This document shows, one piece after another, positions 32,664 to 42,845 of a DNA stretch of 64,000 bases. The position numbers and the translations under genes were made by a program. The notes below the pieces were generated by a model. That model was not told where the DNA came from. It ran no database searches and worked only from the letters and a program-made list of their open reading frames with translations. Origin of the DNA: Heterocephalus glaber (Eukaryota > Chordata > Mammalia > Rodentia > Bathyergidae); assembly GCF_000247695.1 (NCBI RefSeq), contig NW_004624865.1, positions 3,858,882 through 3,922,881 of the forward strand, written 5' to 3'. Position 1 is the stretch's first letter; every line of letters begins with the position of its first letter.

Positions 32664-32832
32664 CGCGCTGGAGATTACTCCACTGTACTTCCAGCCTCCT
32701 TTTCATCTCATATTTTGAGAGGGGGATTTTTAAGTCACAAAATTGCCGGGATGAGCTGTAACTTGTGATCTTCCTGCCTCAGCCTCCCAGAAGGCTGGGA
32801 TGACAGACCTGCACCACCACGCTTGGCTTGTT
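32622..32832 (-). mobile_element. B1+ID composite SINE, antisense, with (TG)n at its tail
   Basis: (TG)n of about 21 units (32622-32665) sits where the A-tail should be. Only a remnant of the ID part remains ('GGAGATTACTCCACTGTACTTCCAGCC'), then linker and B1 complement ('GATCTTCCTGCCTCAGCCTCCCAGAAGG'). Confidence 0.75.
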
Positions 32833-33840
32833 GGTCTGCTCACACTTGCGTCTGCTTCTCAGCTTTTCTTCAAGCTCTCAAAGTTTGGCTCTGAGTTATA
32901 AAATCATATTAAGTTCTGACAGTTTAAAAAGCATGCCCAGAAAAATAACCAGAGCAGCAGGAAGGAGAGGAGAAAGTATTTGAAGGTACAGATGGGTTTT
33001 GCAGCTTCGGGGAGGAACATTAGCGTTAGACATGAAGAAACGTCCAGCACGGAGGCCCAGTTTCCTTGTGCACAAAGGTCACTGTCACTGCGGTGTGAAT
33101 AGAATCACGTGGAAGGTGCCACATGGCTGATGTCGTTTATCATTTCCTCCCTCCCGAAAGGTTCTCAGCTTGGCAACATTTCCCCTCCACTAATCCAAGT
33201 CTCCTTGCAAAATGTCATTCTGCTTAAATTTTCATAGCTCTACCCCCCTCTCAGGCACCTGGGATTTCCGGATCAAAGCTGTTGATCTGGTGAAACTAGG
33301 AGCCCATGGGTGGTGAGGAGAGGCAGCTTATTACTGTGAGTGCCCGAGTGAATTAATTTCAAAGAAATGCCAAGCAATTTCTTTTCTGCCTCTCTCCCTT
33401 CTTTGGCTTTTTCTGCTGACATCTGGGTGTCTCCATGCACAAATACGGTCAGCTCCCAATGGGCCTCTCCTGGAAAGGAGCCTAAAGCATGGGGACCCTT
33501 TCGGGACAGATGAAAGACAGGGCAGATGGCCTCATGCCAGGAGGGTGGATGGAGGTGACCGCTGTGGAAGAAGCTGCCATTTCCCACCCTTCCATTCCAC
33601 GCACTTCTGCTCAGGCAGAGAGTACACCAAGTAAACTACTTTCGGACAGAGCAGGGGCGGGAAGGAATACTTGAATCCAGCCAACCCCAAAACTCTCTCT
33701 CTTTCCCTGTACATGTAGTCAGGGTCACATAGGAATTTGGGGTCAGCAACCTTATAGGAGAAATTTAAATGCAGTAGAATCAGATATTTTGTGGACTTAG
33801 GAGACTTCACAAAGCCTGTGTATTAACACCAGTCACACAC
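32833..33840. other. No gene or repeat recognised
   Basis: A 1 kb repeat-poor stretch of moderate GC. A 104-codon minus frame (33273-33587) and a 92-codon minus frame (33532-33810) give no recognisable protein. Confidence 0.35.
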
Positions 33841-33964
33841 AACACAGCAATTGTGTATTTGGAAGGAAACATTCAATTGTATGCATTTTTCTTTATTCTG
33901 AGAGACACACCCAGGTTAGTTAATTATCTGTGATCTCATGTATTTTGCTTAAGGCATTTAAGAA

Positions 33965-34500
33965 ACTGGGGACTAAGCCATAAAAAAAACAAAAATCAAT
34001 TTCAAAACCATTAAATGTCCTATAGAGTATGTTCTTTTGTCCACAGTGAAATTAAGCCAGAAATAACAAAAAGATACTGATAAAAATCCCCAGATGTTTG
34101 GGAATTAAGCAAGACACTAGTAAATAACACATGAGTCAAAACAAAAATTTCATCAGAAATTAGGAAATATTTTCAATTGACTGCTAGTAAAGGTACAGCA
34201 TTATTCATTGTGGCATTGGGTAAAAGTATTACTAGAGAGAAATTTCCAGTGAAATTTGAAACAGAGAAATTAAAAGAAAGAAAATAGGAATTCCAAGAGC
34301 AGAAAAAAATGAAGTAGAAAACAAAGAGAAATACAGAGAATAAAAGAATCCTCAAAATATTGGTTACTGAAAAAATTATTATGTAGTAAATTATTTAAGA
34401 CTAAGGAAGAGAGAAAGAGGGAAGGAGGGAAAGAAAGAGAGAAATAGACAAAGAAATAGAGAAGGAGAAAGGTAACCCCATCAACATCAAAAATCACAAT
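33965..34500 (+). mobile_element. Ancient L1 LINE ORF2 fragment (endonuclease/RT junction region)
   Basis: 'GAAATTAAGCCAGAAATAACAAAAAGATACTGATAAAAATCCCCAGATGTTTGGGAATTAAGC' and 'AAATAACACATGAGTCAAAACAAAAATTTCATCAGAAATTAGGAAATATTTT' correspond to L1 ORF2 coding DNA. It is broken by stops and indels. A purine-rich decay tract lies at 34400-34470. Confidence 0.75.
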
Positions 34501-34504
34501 GACA

Positions 34505-35070
34505 TAAATGACAAAGTCAATTATTTGAAATCTCCTAAATGCCTACCAATGGTACAACAGATCAAGGAACTGTGGCATATTCATACAAGAGAATATTATA
34601 CAGCTATGAAAATGACTTAACTTCTGCTACATGCCTCAACACAGAAAGTATCACAAGCCTAATGTTGAGAAAAAGAGGCCCGATATAGGGCCGGGGATGT
34701 AGCTCAGTGGCACAGCACCTGCCTGGCAAGTTCAGGGTCCTGTGGTCGATCCCTGATACAAGAAAAAAAAAAAGGCCCAATACAAAATAGTCCTGCTTTG
34801 AAATTAACATTAAATTGTAAAGCAAGGAAAACCCATATATGGTAATGGGAACCTGAGTAGTGGGTACCTTGGTGAGGGAAAGGAAGGGTCACTGAAGGAC
34901 AGGAAATTCTGAAGGGGATTTGGGACCTTGTTAATATTCCATTTCTGGGTCTGGACAGTGCTTATCTGGAAGTGTTTATTTTGGAAATGTTGAGAAGCTA
35001 TAAATTGTGATTTGTGTATTTTTCTGAATGTATGCTGAAATTTAAATTCTTATTTTAAAAAATAGTAGGT
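34505..35070 (+). mobile_element. Old L1 LINE 3' end (ORF2 terminus and 3' UTR)
   Basis: 'CCTAAATGCCTACCAATGGTACAACAGATCAAGGAACTGTGGCATATTCATACAAGAGAATATTATACAGC' is the well-known L1M 3' region, followed by 'TAATGTTGAGAAAAAGAGGCCC' and a 3' UTR-like end at about 35060 (TATTTTAAAAAA). It is split by an ID insertion at 34688-34773. Confidence 0.8.
34671..34785 (+). mobile_element. ID SINE nested in the L1 3' end, with target-site duplication
   Basis: 'GGGCCGGGGATGTAGCTCAGTGG' (box A) and 'GTGGTCGATCCC' (box B) end in an A-rich tail. The flanks AAAAGAGGCCCGATATA (34671-34687) and AAAAAGGCCCAATACAA (about 34768-34784) are a slightly diverged target duplication. The interrupted L1 resumes on the right. 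Confidence 0.9.
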
Positions 35071-35249
35071 GGTATTTTAGCAAAAGGATGCCTCGTTTGA
35101 AGGAAATAGAGGGAGAAGACTGATTACTAGATGCTTCCTCAGTCATTAAAAGAAGATTTGTAGAACAACGAGAAATATATAGATATCATCGGGTTTCAGG
35201 GTTATGGAGCAGCCAGCAGCTACTTTGGGATCAAATAGACCACAAAATT

Positions 35250-35430
35250 GAATCCTGCTTTTATCATCTAAAATCTTGCTTTTATCATTTGTAACTTTGA
35301 ACAAGTCTCGGAACCTCTTTGAGTCTCCTTTCCCTTGTCTATATAATGTGGATGATGAAATCGAACCTACAGCATATATTGGTGGAAGAATTAAATATTT
35401 ATGTTACACAGTAGGTCTTTCATAATCACT
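35250..35430 (-). mobile_element. MIR SINE, antisense
   Basis: 'AACTTTGAACAAGTCTCGGAACCTCTTTGAGTCTCCTTTCCC', then 'TATAATGTGGATGATGAAATCGAACCTACAGC...GAATTAAATATTTATG', the full antisense MIR order. Confidence 0.75.
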
Positions 35431-36514
35431 AGTACGTCCTCTTCCTGTTACCACAGTAGATTTTCAAGGCAATGTTCTGAGCTGTTAATACTGTAAAGCT
35501 ACAGTTCATTAGTCTTTCCTAGTAGTCTTTTATTTACATAATCACCCAGAGTTTCCAAAATCCAAACCAAACCAAAAAAGGATAGGGATGAGTAATATCC
35601 TTTTGTGGCTTTGTAAAGCTTGGCCCTACATCCATAGGATTAGATGGAGGGGTTGTGGCTGTGTACTGGGAGAAGGGCATGAATATCATATTAAAAGATC
35701 TGCATTCAAGGCCATTCACTGTGGAAATCAGCTTTGGAGCAAAAATGGCATATCACTCCGGTATCTTCCACAATGAAAATAAAGAACTTTTGTTAGCAGC
35801 TATTTCATGTGCTGCTCTACATGTTAAGAAAACAATTCAAGAATAGTTGAGCATCTATTTTTGACTTTATAATAAAAGGAATGAAAATCTTTGATTGGAC
35901 CAATCGCTCTATTTTGTTGGTATTTGTGTTTTTGTAACATTCGTGCAGAAAAAGTTTTGTTGTAGCCTAATGTGAATAAGAACACTTCATCTCTCCTATG
36001 AAACAAAATTATTTTTCCCATGGGGATTTCAAATGGAAAAGTTGGCAACTAGATGCCTTTTTATTTAAAGAGAATCTGCTGAAGTTGTTTCTTGGATGAT
36101 TTTTTTCTGTAGAGGCTAAATTTGCCCAGGCCTTTAAGACAAATAAATCTCTCTCAGTTCTCAAAGATCATTGGCACATATAAGAAAATACAAAAAATTT
36201 CCCCCAAACCTAGGCTAGTGACTTCCTAAGTTATGGTTTATCACCTCTTATTACCTTTAGTCACTAAGTTCATAGCCAACTTTTCAGTTTAGTTTCGCAA
36301 ATGTTTCCTAAACCACTATCACGTGTAACATGTTCCAGACGCAGACCAGAGCCTTGGTTTAGTTGATGAGTGGGGAAGAAGATAGAAAAAAGATAATTTA
36401 AGTCGTATAGTGTTTGGTGTGCCAGAATGAGTGTGCGGTTTGTCCCCAGGACTAGTGGAAATTATCATTCTTCAGAAGAAGATAAGTAAATTTACAATCT
36501 CTGTAAAGAAGAAA
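35431..36514. other. No gene or repeat recognised
   Basis: AT-rich. A 63-codon plus frame (35655-35846) ends in a lysine-rich run and could be a remnant of a retrocopy, but I cannot name it. Confidence 0.3.
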
Positions 36515-36717
36515 AAAGGAGGCAAGCGTGTTGGTGGATGTCTGCACCCCAGCACTCAGGGAGTCTGACGTAGAAGGGTGACAGGTTCAAACCCAGGCTG
36601 GGAAACTTAGGGACTTAGGGAGAGAGACCCTCTTGAAACAAAACATTTTTAAAAGGCAGGCCATGTAGCTCAGTGTGAATGCCCTGGGTTCAATCCCCAG
36701 TACCATCAATAAATAAA

Positions 36718-36720
<3 letters not shown>
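36515..36720 (+). mobile_element. B1+ID composite SINE
   Basis: 'TGTTGGTGGATGTCTGCACCCCAGCACTCAGGGAG' (B1), linker, then 'GGCCATGTAGCTCAGTGTGAATG...GGGTTCAATCCCCAGTACC' (ID). The A-tail continues as the (AG)n tract. Confidence 0.85.
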
Positions 36721-36765
<45 letters not shown>

Positions 36766-36990
36766 NNNNNNNNNNNNNNNNNNNNNNNNNNNNNNNNNNN
36801 NNNNNNNNNNNNNNNNNNNNNNNNNNNNNNNNNNNNNNNNNNNNNNNNNNNNNNNNNNNNNNNNNAGAGAGAGAGAGAGAGAGAGAGAGAAGGAAATGAA
36901 GAAGGAGGAAGAGGAGGGGAAAGAAGGGGAGGAGGAAGAGGAGGGGAGGAGAGGAAAGGGAAGGACAGGAGAAGAGGAAGAAGAGAGAAT
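36721..36990 (+). repeat. (AG)n and polypurine tract containing an assembly gap
   Basis: At least 22 AG units lead into N bases and about 12 more follow, then a GGA/GAA-rich purine stretch to about 36990. The true length is unknown because of the gap. Confidence 0.95.
36766..36865. other. Assembly gap of exactly 100 N
   Basis: One hundred N bases, the usual placeholder for a gap of unknown size, inside (AG)n. Any predicted protein crossing it is meaningless. Confidence 0.99.
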
Positions 36991-37283
36991 ACACTGCTTA
37001 TAATTCATCAGTGTCCAATTAAAAATACCTAGACAGCCAAAGAATTAAGGCCTAATCCCCAGCAGCACAGAGAACAGCGCTCAAGTAGTTACTATAAATA
37101 TGCTTCAAATTTAAAGAGCATTTTCTCTGCTGGTTGCATTTCCTATTTTCTCTTTAAATTTGTTTTTTACAGTTGGCTGTGATTTGCCTAGGTGTGGCTT
37201 TTTAGAGGGAAGTCACTGTGTACTATGATTTGTAGCTTGACATTTTTCTTAAATTTTTGAAAAATTTCAGCTATTTCTTTTTT

Positions 37284-37480
37284 GTCTTTCAGAACTGGGT
37301 ATAGTACCCAGGAATGCTCTACTACTGAGCTACAGCTCCAGCCTTCTTTATTTTTATCTTTTATTTTGAGACAAAGTGTTATTAAGTTGTCCAGCCCGGA
37401 GATTCAAACTTGTGATCCTCCTGCCTTAGTGTCCCTCAGTGCTGAGATTAAAAAATGTATACCACAACGCCATGTTTGCT
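37284..37480 (-). mobile_element. B1+ID composite SINE, antisense
   Basis: ID complement ('GGGTATAGTACCCAGGAATGCTCTACTACTGAGCTACAGCTCCAGCC'), linker 'TTTTATCTTTTATTTTGAGACAAAG', B1 complement ('GTGATCCTCCTGCCTTAGTGTCCCTCAGTGCTG'). Confidence 0.85.
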
Positions 37481-38040
37481 ATTTACTCTTTAAATATAAC
37501 TTCTGCACTATTATCTACATCACTGCTAAGAAAATTCTACATATGCGTGTTACTTCTTCTCACTCTATTCTTTCTTGATCTTCGCATTTCTCATGTGTTT
37601 TCCTTTTCTCTCTGTGCATTTTATTCCAAATACTTCTTTTTGCTGTGTTCTTCAGATCACTGATTCTCTTTTCAATTTCTTCTGATATACATTTGAAAAT
37701 ATTGTGTTCTTTGTATCATAATCATAATTGTTATATCTTCCAGTTTTACATTTCCCAATTGATTCTTTTTCATTGCTTCTACTTTTCTATATTTTTACTT
37801 AACCTGTTGTTTTATATCTTTGTACATAAAAACATTGTTATTTCATAACCCATCTAGTGACTTCTCTTCTGGATCCTTACGTCTATTATCTGTTTCATAT
37901 TCATGTTGTCTTTTTACCTGCTTTGTTGTTTTTTATCGAGCACCAAACACTTTGTGGTCAGTCACCTTTCAGAATCTTCCAGGGCTAGTTTCAGGATTGC
38001 TGCATGCTCTACTCCCTTGTAAAAGTCTGCAGGACTGACA
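37481..38040 (-). mobile_element. Ancient L1 LINE fragment, antisense (ORF1 side)
   Basis: T-rich plus strand with 'TTCAGATCACTGATTCTCTTTTCAATTTC', 'CCAGTTTTACATTTCCCAATTGATTC' and 'TTTTTATCGAGCACCAAACACTTTGTGG', matching the antisense of old L1 5'/ORF1 sequence. Diverged. Confidence 0.5.
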
Positions 38041-38230
38041 TGCAGCAAACACATATACTACTGTCTACTTTCAATCATTTCTGGATGATTTATGATACCC
38101 AATACAATGTAAATTCAATGTGAATCATTGCTTTGCTATATTGTGTGGGGAATAATGATAAGAAAAAAGTCCACATTTTTACTACAAACACAATTTTTAA
38201 AAATATACTTGATTCACAGTTCAATCTGTG

Positions 38231-38490
38231 CATATGTAACCTATGGTTAGGGAGAAAAAACTATTATCACGTGGTTTCTCTTAAAAAATATAAATAAACT
38301 AAGGAGCAAAATAAAAGATATGGAACAGGGAGATAGATCTTTTGCAAACAAGAAGGAAATCAACAGATGGAAGGAGAGGAGAGAAAGGAGGAAAAGGGTC
38401 ATAAAAAGGTGTGTTACGTGCATGCACCAACTCCTGGAGATGAATGCGATTATCTTGTAGTGCAAACGTGGACTAATAAAATCAAGAGTT
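38231..38490 (+). mobile_element. L1 LINE 3' end (variant with CATGTACTAATAAA-type terminus)
   Basis: 'ACAGGGAGATAGATCTTTTGCAAACAAG', a purine-rich block (38365-38400), 'GGTGTGTTACGTGCATGCACCAACTCC' and 'TGTAGTGCAAACGTGGACTAATAAAA'. Its complement occurs at 16885, 40563 and 57738. Confidence 0.7.
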
Positions 38491-38571
38491 ATAGAAATTA
38501 GTGAAGGCCAGTAAGACGTTACTTTTCTCCAGGAAAGAGACAAAGTCTAAGGCCAAAGTCCATCTGGATCA

Positions 38572-38972
38572 TCTGTTATGCACTGACTTGTGTCCTCCAA
38601 ATTCTTACATTGAAATCCTCCCTGTAGCTCCCCAGAATGTGACTGTGTTTGGAAATAGGAGCTTTAAAGAGGTAATTAAGGTCAAATGATGAGATGATGT
38701 CACATGGGTGGACCTAACCCAACACAATGGGTGTCCTCATAGAAAGAGGGGGTTGGGACACAGACAGACACAGAGGGAAAACCAAGGGTCACCTAAGAAC
38801 CAAATGGCCATCTATAAGCCCACAAGAGAGACCTCAGAAGGAACCAACCACATTGACATCTTGACCTTGGATTCTGCTCCTTCAGAACTGTAAAGAAATA
38901 AATTTATTTCATTTAAGCCACAGAGTCTGTGGCATTTTGTTGTGGCAGTCCTAAAGATGTAATACACTATTT
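38572..38972 (+). mobile_element. MLT1-type MaLR LTR, nearly full length
   Basis: Begins CTGTTATGCACTGACTTGTGTCC and ends 'TGTGGCATTTTGTTGTGGCAGTCCTAAAGATGTAATACACT'. In between come 'AGAATGTGACTGTGTTTGGAAATAGGAG', 'TTTAAAGAGGTAATTAAGGTCAAATGATG', 'AGAACTGTAAAGAAATAAATTTATTTC' and 'TTTAAGCCAC'. These are the MLT1 landmarks in order and in single copy. This is the best preserved ancient LTR in the window. Confidence 0.9.
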
Positions 38973-38999
38973 CAAAGTATCAATTATTAGTTATTAATC

Positions 39000-39304
39000 C
39001 TTTTAGTCCTTATTTACACTCTCAGTTTCTCACACTAGAGAAACTATTTGGTATTTACACATGTGTAGGGGTGGTAGGAGGGGAAGGGGAAAGGAAAGAA
39101 TGGAAAGGAAAAATCATGAGAAAAGAAAAATAAACGGAAACAAAGTGTGTAAATAGGGAAGGGTTTGGGGTGAAGGGCGCACAGGTAATGGGGAAAAAAT
39201 AAGAAACAAGATACATCATGTACAGGTGCAAGCACCCAAAGCTAAATCTAAATGTACTGTATACCTAAAATGTACCAATAAAAGAATTGAAGAAAAAAAA
39301 AAAG
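39000..39304 (+). mobile_element. L1 LINE 3' end with polypurine tract
   Basis: G/A-rich tract (39065-39200), then TACCTAAAATGTACCAATAA and an A-tail, matching 1-380. The MLT1 LTR lies just upstream. Confidence 0.65.
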
Positions 39305-39439
39305 GTGTAATACACTAACTTAATTATCAAGAATCAAGATCAACATGAGACCCTACTATGTTCACCCTTCCTCCCAAAGTATTGTTCCATCTGGTCCCAC
39401 CAAGCCCAAGTTTGAGAACTACTTGGCTTCCCTTCCTTT

Positions 39440-39545
39440 TGTAGAAGGTAGAATTTATATTTTATAGGTGAAGAAACAGTGTCTTAGAAAAGATAAGTAA
39501 CTGGCTCAAGGTCACAAAACAATTAGGGAAATAAAAAAGAGAAAG
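39440..39545 (+). mobile_element. MIR fragment
   Basis: 'TATTTTATAGGTGAAGAAACAGTGTCTTAGAAAAGATAAGTAACTGGCTCAAGGTCACAAAAC' is the MIR core. Confidence 0.7.
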
Positions 39546-39955
39546 GATAAAAAATTTAGAGTAACAGATTGTCTCTTTCACTCATAGTTTATATATTAAT
39601 TTGAGTTTTTTCTGATATTTCAACCATACAAACTCAGTTCGCCATGGGGATTTTGTAGAAGCCACATCTCCACATGTCACAGATCCTCTTCCCAGGATGA
39701 CATCTCGTGAGTTACACATGTCCGCTCTCTGTAGAGTAGAAACCCATGGCTTGCCTTTAAGGTCACCAAGCAATAAGGAAGTGTTTCTACCAAAGTGTTT
39801 AAAATTTGTTCTCCTTACTTCAGTGGGAGGAGGTGGATTCCCAAATCAAGTATTATTTTTTCTCAGACCCAAAATACATGCATCTTTGTTATAAATTAGT
39901 TAGAAAATAAATTATTAAGTTAAATAAGCACTTCTAACAGACTACAGACAGCGCT
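39546..39955. other. No gene or repeat recognised
   Basis: Nothing identifiable. Confidence 0.35.
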
Positions 39956-39957
39956 GA

Positions 39958-40110
39958 TGAAATGAAGTGCATTTCCGATGTCGGGTGTGATGTTGGGAAG
40001 TTACTTCCCCTCTCTAGGCCTTATTCTCCTTCCCTAACAAATGAGGCAGCAGATTACACAAGCTTGTCTGAACGTTTTACGTCATACAGTCCTTTGAAGT
40101 GTCCCCTGAT
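39958..40110 (-). mobile_element. MIR SINE, antisense
   Basis: 'GTGTGATGTTGGGAAGTTACTTCCCCTCTCTAGGCCTTATTCTCCTTCCCTAACAAATGAGGCAGC' follows the antisense MIR core. Confidence 0.65.
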
Positions 40111-40414
40111 TAAGCTTGGAAACTTTCCTTTAGCTTCACTGTGTACTTTTCTTATTGTATGAAGGTATCAATAAAGCTAGGGCTGTGCTGTAGATTTTAT
40201 GTCTGGGAATACATTCCAGAGTAGACTATTTCTCAGGCCTTTTAAAACTCTAATCTTTCGTATTTTTAGGATCACCATTAGAAAGCATTCTGAGTATATG
40301 GGTTCATTAGCTACCAGCAGAAAGCTGGCAAAGCTGAAATTCATTTCTAGTTTTTATGGTCTTTGAATTTAATATAAAAATTCTCAAAAGGGAGGGGGCC
40401 AGGAGAGAAAGGGA

Positions 40415-40562
40415 GCTGACATTGATCCTATAAGGCACTGTCATTCCCATTGTTTTCAGTTGGGGAAACTGAGGCATAGACTCAAACAACTTGCTCAGTG
40501 TCAAAAACAGTTGGTCAAATATGGGACCTATATAGTTCTGGCTGGTAAGCAGCGCTGTTTAA
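40415..40562 (+). mobile_element. MIR SINE
   Basis: 'CATTGTTTTCAGTTGGGGAAACTGAGGCATAGACTCAAACAACTTGCTCAGTGTCAAAAACAG' is the MIR core, with a weak 3' half. Confidence 0.7.
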
Positions 40563-40870
40563 AATGAGTACATGTTTGCATAATGATAACACTCAGTGTG
40601 GGAAGATGGTACATGCACACAACACTTCTTAATTCTTTTTCGATCCCCTTTCCTTTCCCTCCCCTGCCTTCATTTCTTGGTCCCCTTCCCATATGCCAAA
40701 GATCTTTCTCCCTGTTTCCTTTTATCCATCTCTCATTTTGCTCTTTATTTATACTTTGGGTTTCTCATGTAAGAGAAGCCATGTGATATTTTAGCTTGTG
40801 TGCCTGATTCATTTCACTTAACATTATGGTCCCGAGGTGCACACATTTTCCTACAAACAACTCAAAGTTA
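40563..40870 (-). mobile_element. L1 LINE 3' end, antisense
   Basis: 'GAGTACATGTTTGCATAATG', C/T-rich block 'CCCTTTCCTTTCCCTCCCCTGCC', 'TATGCCAAAGATCTTTCTCCCTGTTTCC', then 'TGATTCATTTCACTTAACATTATGG'. The last is the common antisense ORF2 terminus of L1. Confidence 0.7.
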
Positions 40871-41455
40871 TCCTTCTTTATAGCACCATCCCAGAACCAG
40901 GCAATCCTATGAAAAACTCCAACAGTCTCAGAAATGTCTCTCCTTCCCCATTGTCTTAAAAGGGATTGGGATGAGTGTTTAGAGGGACACAGTAGAGTCT
41001 CCTCTCTCCTCTGACATCACACACACCTCAAAAGCAAATTTGTCAAGTGGCAGGAAGGTTCAAAACTGTATTTCCCTCATTCAGATTAGATTGATCAACA
41101 AACAACTAAAAATTATAGTAGAAACTGTGAGGAAAAGGGAAGCATTAAGGCTGAAAGGTTTTTTTCAGCCTTAACTGGCTGATTCCAAACACACACAGTT
41201 TCCCCTATGGTGAATAAAATATTGTATTAATAAACGCATTAAGGATTTTTGTTAACCTTAGCCTTTAATTTAGAAAGGGCAAATAATGACTAGAGCTTTT
41301 TAGGTATTATTCTCTTTAGGATCTTTATATAAGTAGTTAGGATTATGTAAGTGCAGGGAAGGAGACAGGCTTTATGCTAAAAACTCGAGAAAGAAATTTA
41401 AGATCATGCCCACAGCTCACGGCAGATGAGCTGTGCCAATAAGATTTTTGTTAAG
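40871..41455. other. No gene or repeat recognised
   Basis: Contains the perfect hairpin at 41145-41174. Otherwise nothing identifiable. Confidence 0.35.
41145..41174. repeat. Perfect inverted repeat, 12-bp arms, 6-bp loop
   Basis: Arms TTAAGGCTGAAA (41145-41156) and TTTCAGCCTTAA (41163-41174) surround the loop GGTTTT. A T-run follows the first arm on the plus strand. Confidence 0.9.
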
Positions 41456-41456
41456 A

Positions 41457-41815
41457 TTATTGTATCAGTTTTCTATCACTGACACAACATACCTGAGATA
41501 AATAAATTTTAAGGAGTAAAGTTTATTTGGGTTCATAGTTTTAGACATTTCAGTCCACAGGTGGTTGGCTCCACTGCTTTGGGGCCTGTGGTGAGAGAAC
41601 ATCATGACGGCAGCAGAGTGTAGCAAAGCTGCTCATTTCATGGTGACAAGTTTGCAGAGAGAGAAGGTACCAGGTTCCAATATCCTCTTCAAGGCCCAGC
41701 CTCCAATGACCTGACTTCCTCCCACTAGGCCACACCTCCTAGAGATTCCACTTCCTCCCAACAACATCACAGCCTTGTGACCAAGGCTTCAACACAAGGC
41801 CTCCACAACAACAGA
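41457..41815 (-). mobile_element. MaLR-type LTR, antisense
   Basis: 'TTGTATCAGTTTTCTATCACTGACACAACATACCTGAGATAAATAAATTT', 'GGTTTATTTGGGTTCATAG'-like start and 'CCCACTAGGCCACACCTCCTAGAGATTCCAC'. This is the antisense MaLR order. Confidence 0.7.
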
Positions 41816-42749
41816 ATGCTCAGAAGAAGGCAAGTGCAGGTTCTTTGTTGGCAGAGAAGGTGACTGATCAGAAATGGAGGGGGGATGTGCTCAGGGAGTC
41901 AGATAGCGTTACTTGGGCTTAACATTTTAGGATGAATAACTTTAGCCAGAAGTGAACTAGAGGGAACAACCTCTAGAAAACAGGAGCCACGGCAGTACAA
42001 AATATACTACATGCTGTTGATTTTGAGTGTCCATGATTCCAGATACCTGCTCAGACAACCACGATGACCCCTGGTGTCCCTTCTGGCTCGGCCTCAGAGT
42101 CTCGTGTGGCCTTGTCTTTGACGAGAGTCTCAGAGGAGCCTCATGGATGGCTGCCGCCCTCCAACCTAAGGTCTAAACTAGATTCACATTGGCTATAGGG
42201 CCCATTCCTTCACACCTCCCTGTGGAGCCGGCCAGGGCATTGCCCTCACAGACGTGACATACAAGGATGGGGTCTTCCTCCCCTCATAACTATGTCCCTT
42301 TCCCTCTTCTTTCTCTCTAAATCCAATATCCATCCTGTCAGAACCTCCTACCAGACCCTGACCGGAGGTGAGTGACTGCTGGAGATGCCCCAAGGTAGTC
42401 CTCAGTGAGTCACCCTGTGTGACGCCCCCCCGTGATGGCATCTGTGACATAGCTGACACGACACTATATGACTCCTCCTGTACAAGCTGGAGAGAGTGAA
42501 ACAGCTGTTTTCCAGCTCCCATAAACAGGGACACACGGCAGGGAACTGAGGTGGCCTCCAGGATATGCAGCCTCCATTCTCCAGCCCATAGGAAGCTGAT
42601 GTTCTTAGTCACACAGCTGAAAGAAAATCGTCTGTCCCTACCCGAGGGAGAGTAGAAAGGGTCTTTTCTAGCTGCCAGTCCAAATGAGAGTCCAGTGTAA
42701 TTAGTGCCTCGGTTGCAAGCTTAAGAAAAGCTGAGCAGAACATGGAGCT
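41816..42749. other. No gene recognised
   Basis: A 139-codon minus frame (42193-42612) has no recognisable domain. The right part may belong to an LTR whose 3' end is at 42845. Confidence 0.3.
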
Positions 42750-42845
42750 AGGGTTTCCTGATGAGCATACAGCGTGAGCTAATAAATGTGTCGTTTAAGG
42801 CCACTAAAGCTGTTGTCCTGTGTAGCGCAGCAACAGTAAATGAAT
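42750..42845 (+). mobile_element. Possible MLT-type LTR 3' end
   Basis: 'GTGAGCTAATAAATGTGTCGTTTAAGGCCACTAAAGCTGTTGTCC' and 'AGCGCAGCAACAGTAAATGAA' resemble an MLT LTR terminus (aataaatgtgtgttgtttaagccac...). The 5' part is not clear. Confidence 0.45.

Noticed and set aside
33273..33810. 104- and 92-codon minus frames as possible exons
   Set aside because: No recognisable protein similarity and no convincing splice context.
36587..37032. Long open frames across the (AG)n tract and gap
   Set aside because: They are repeats of two codons, with unknown residues where the 100 N lie. Artefact.
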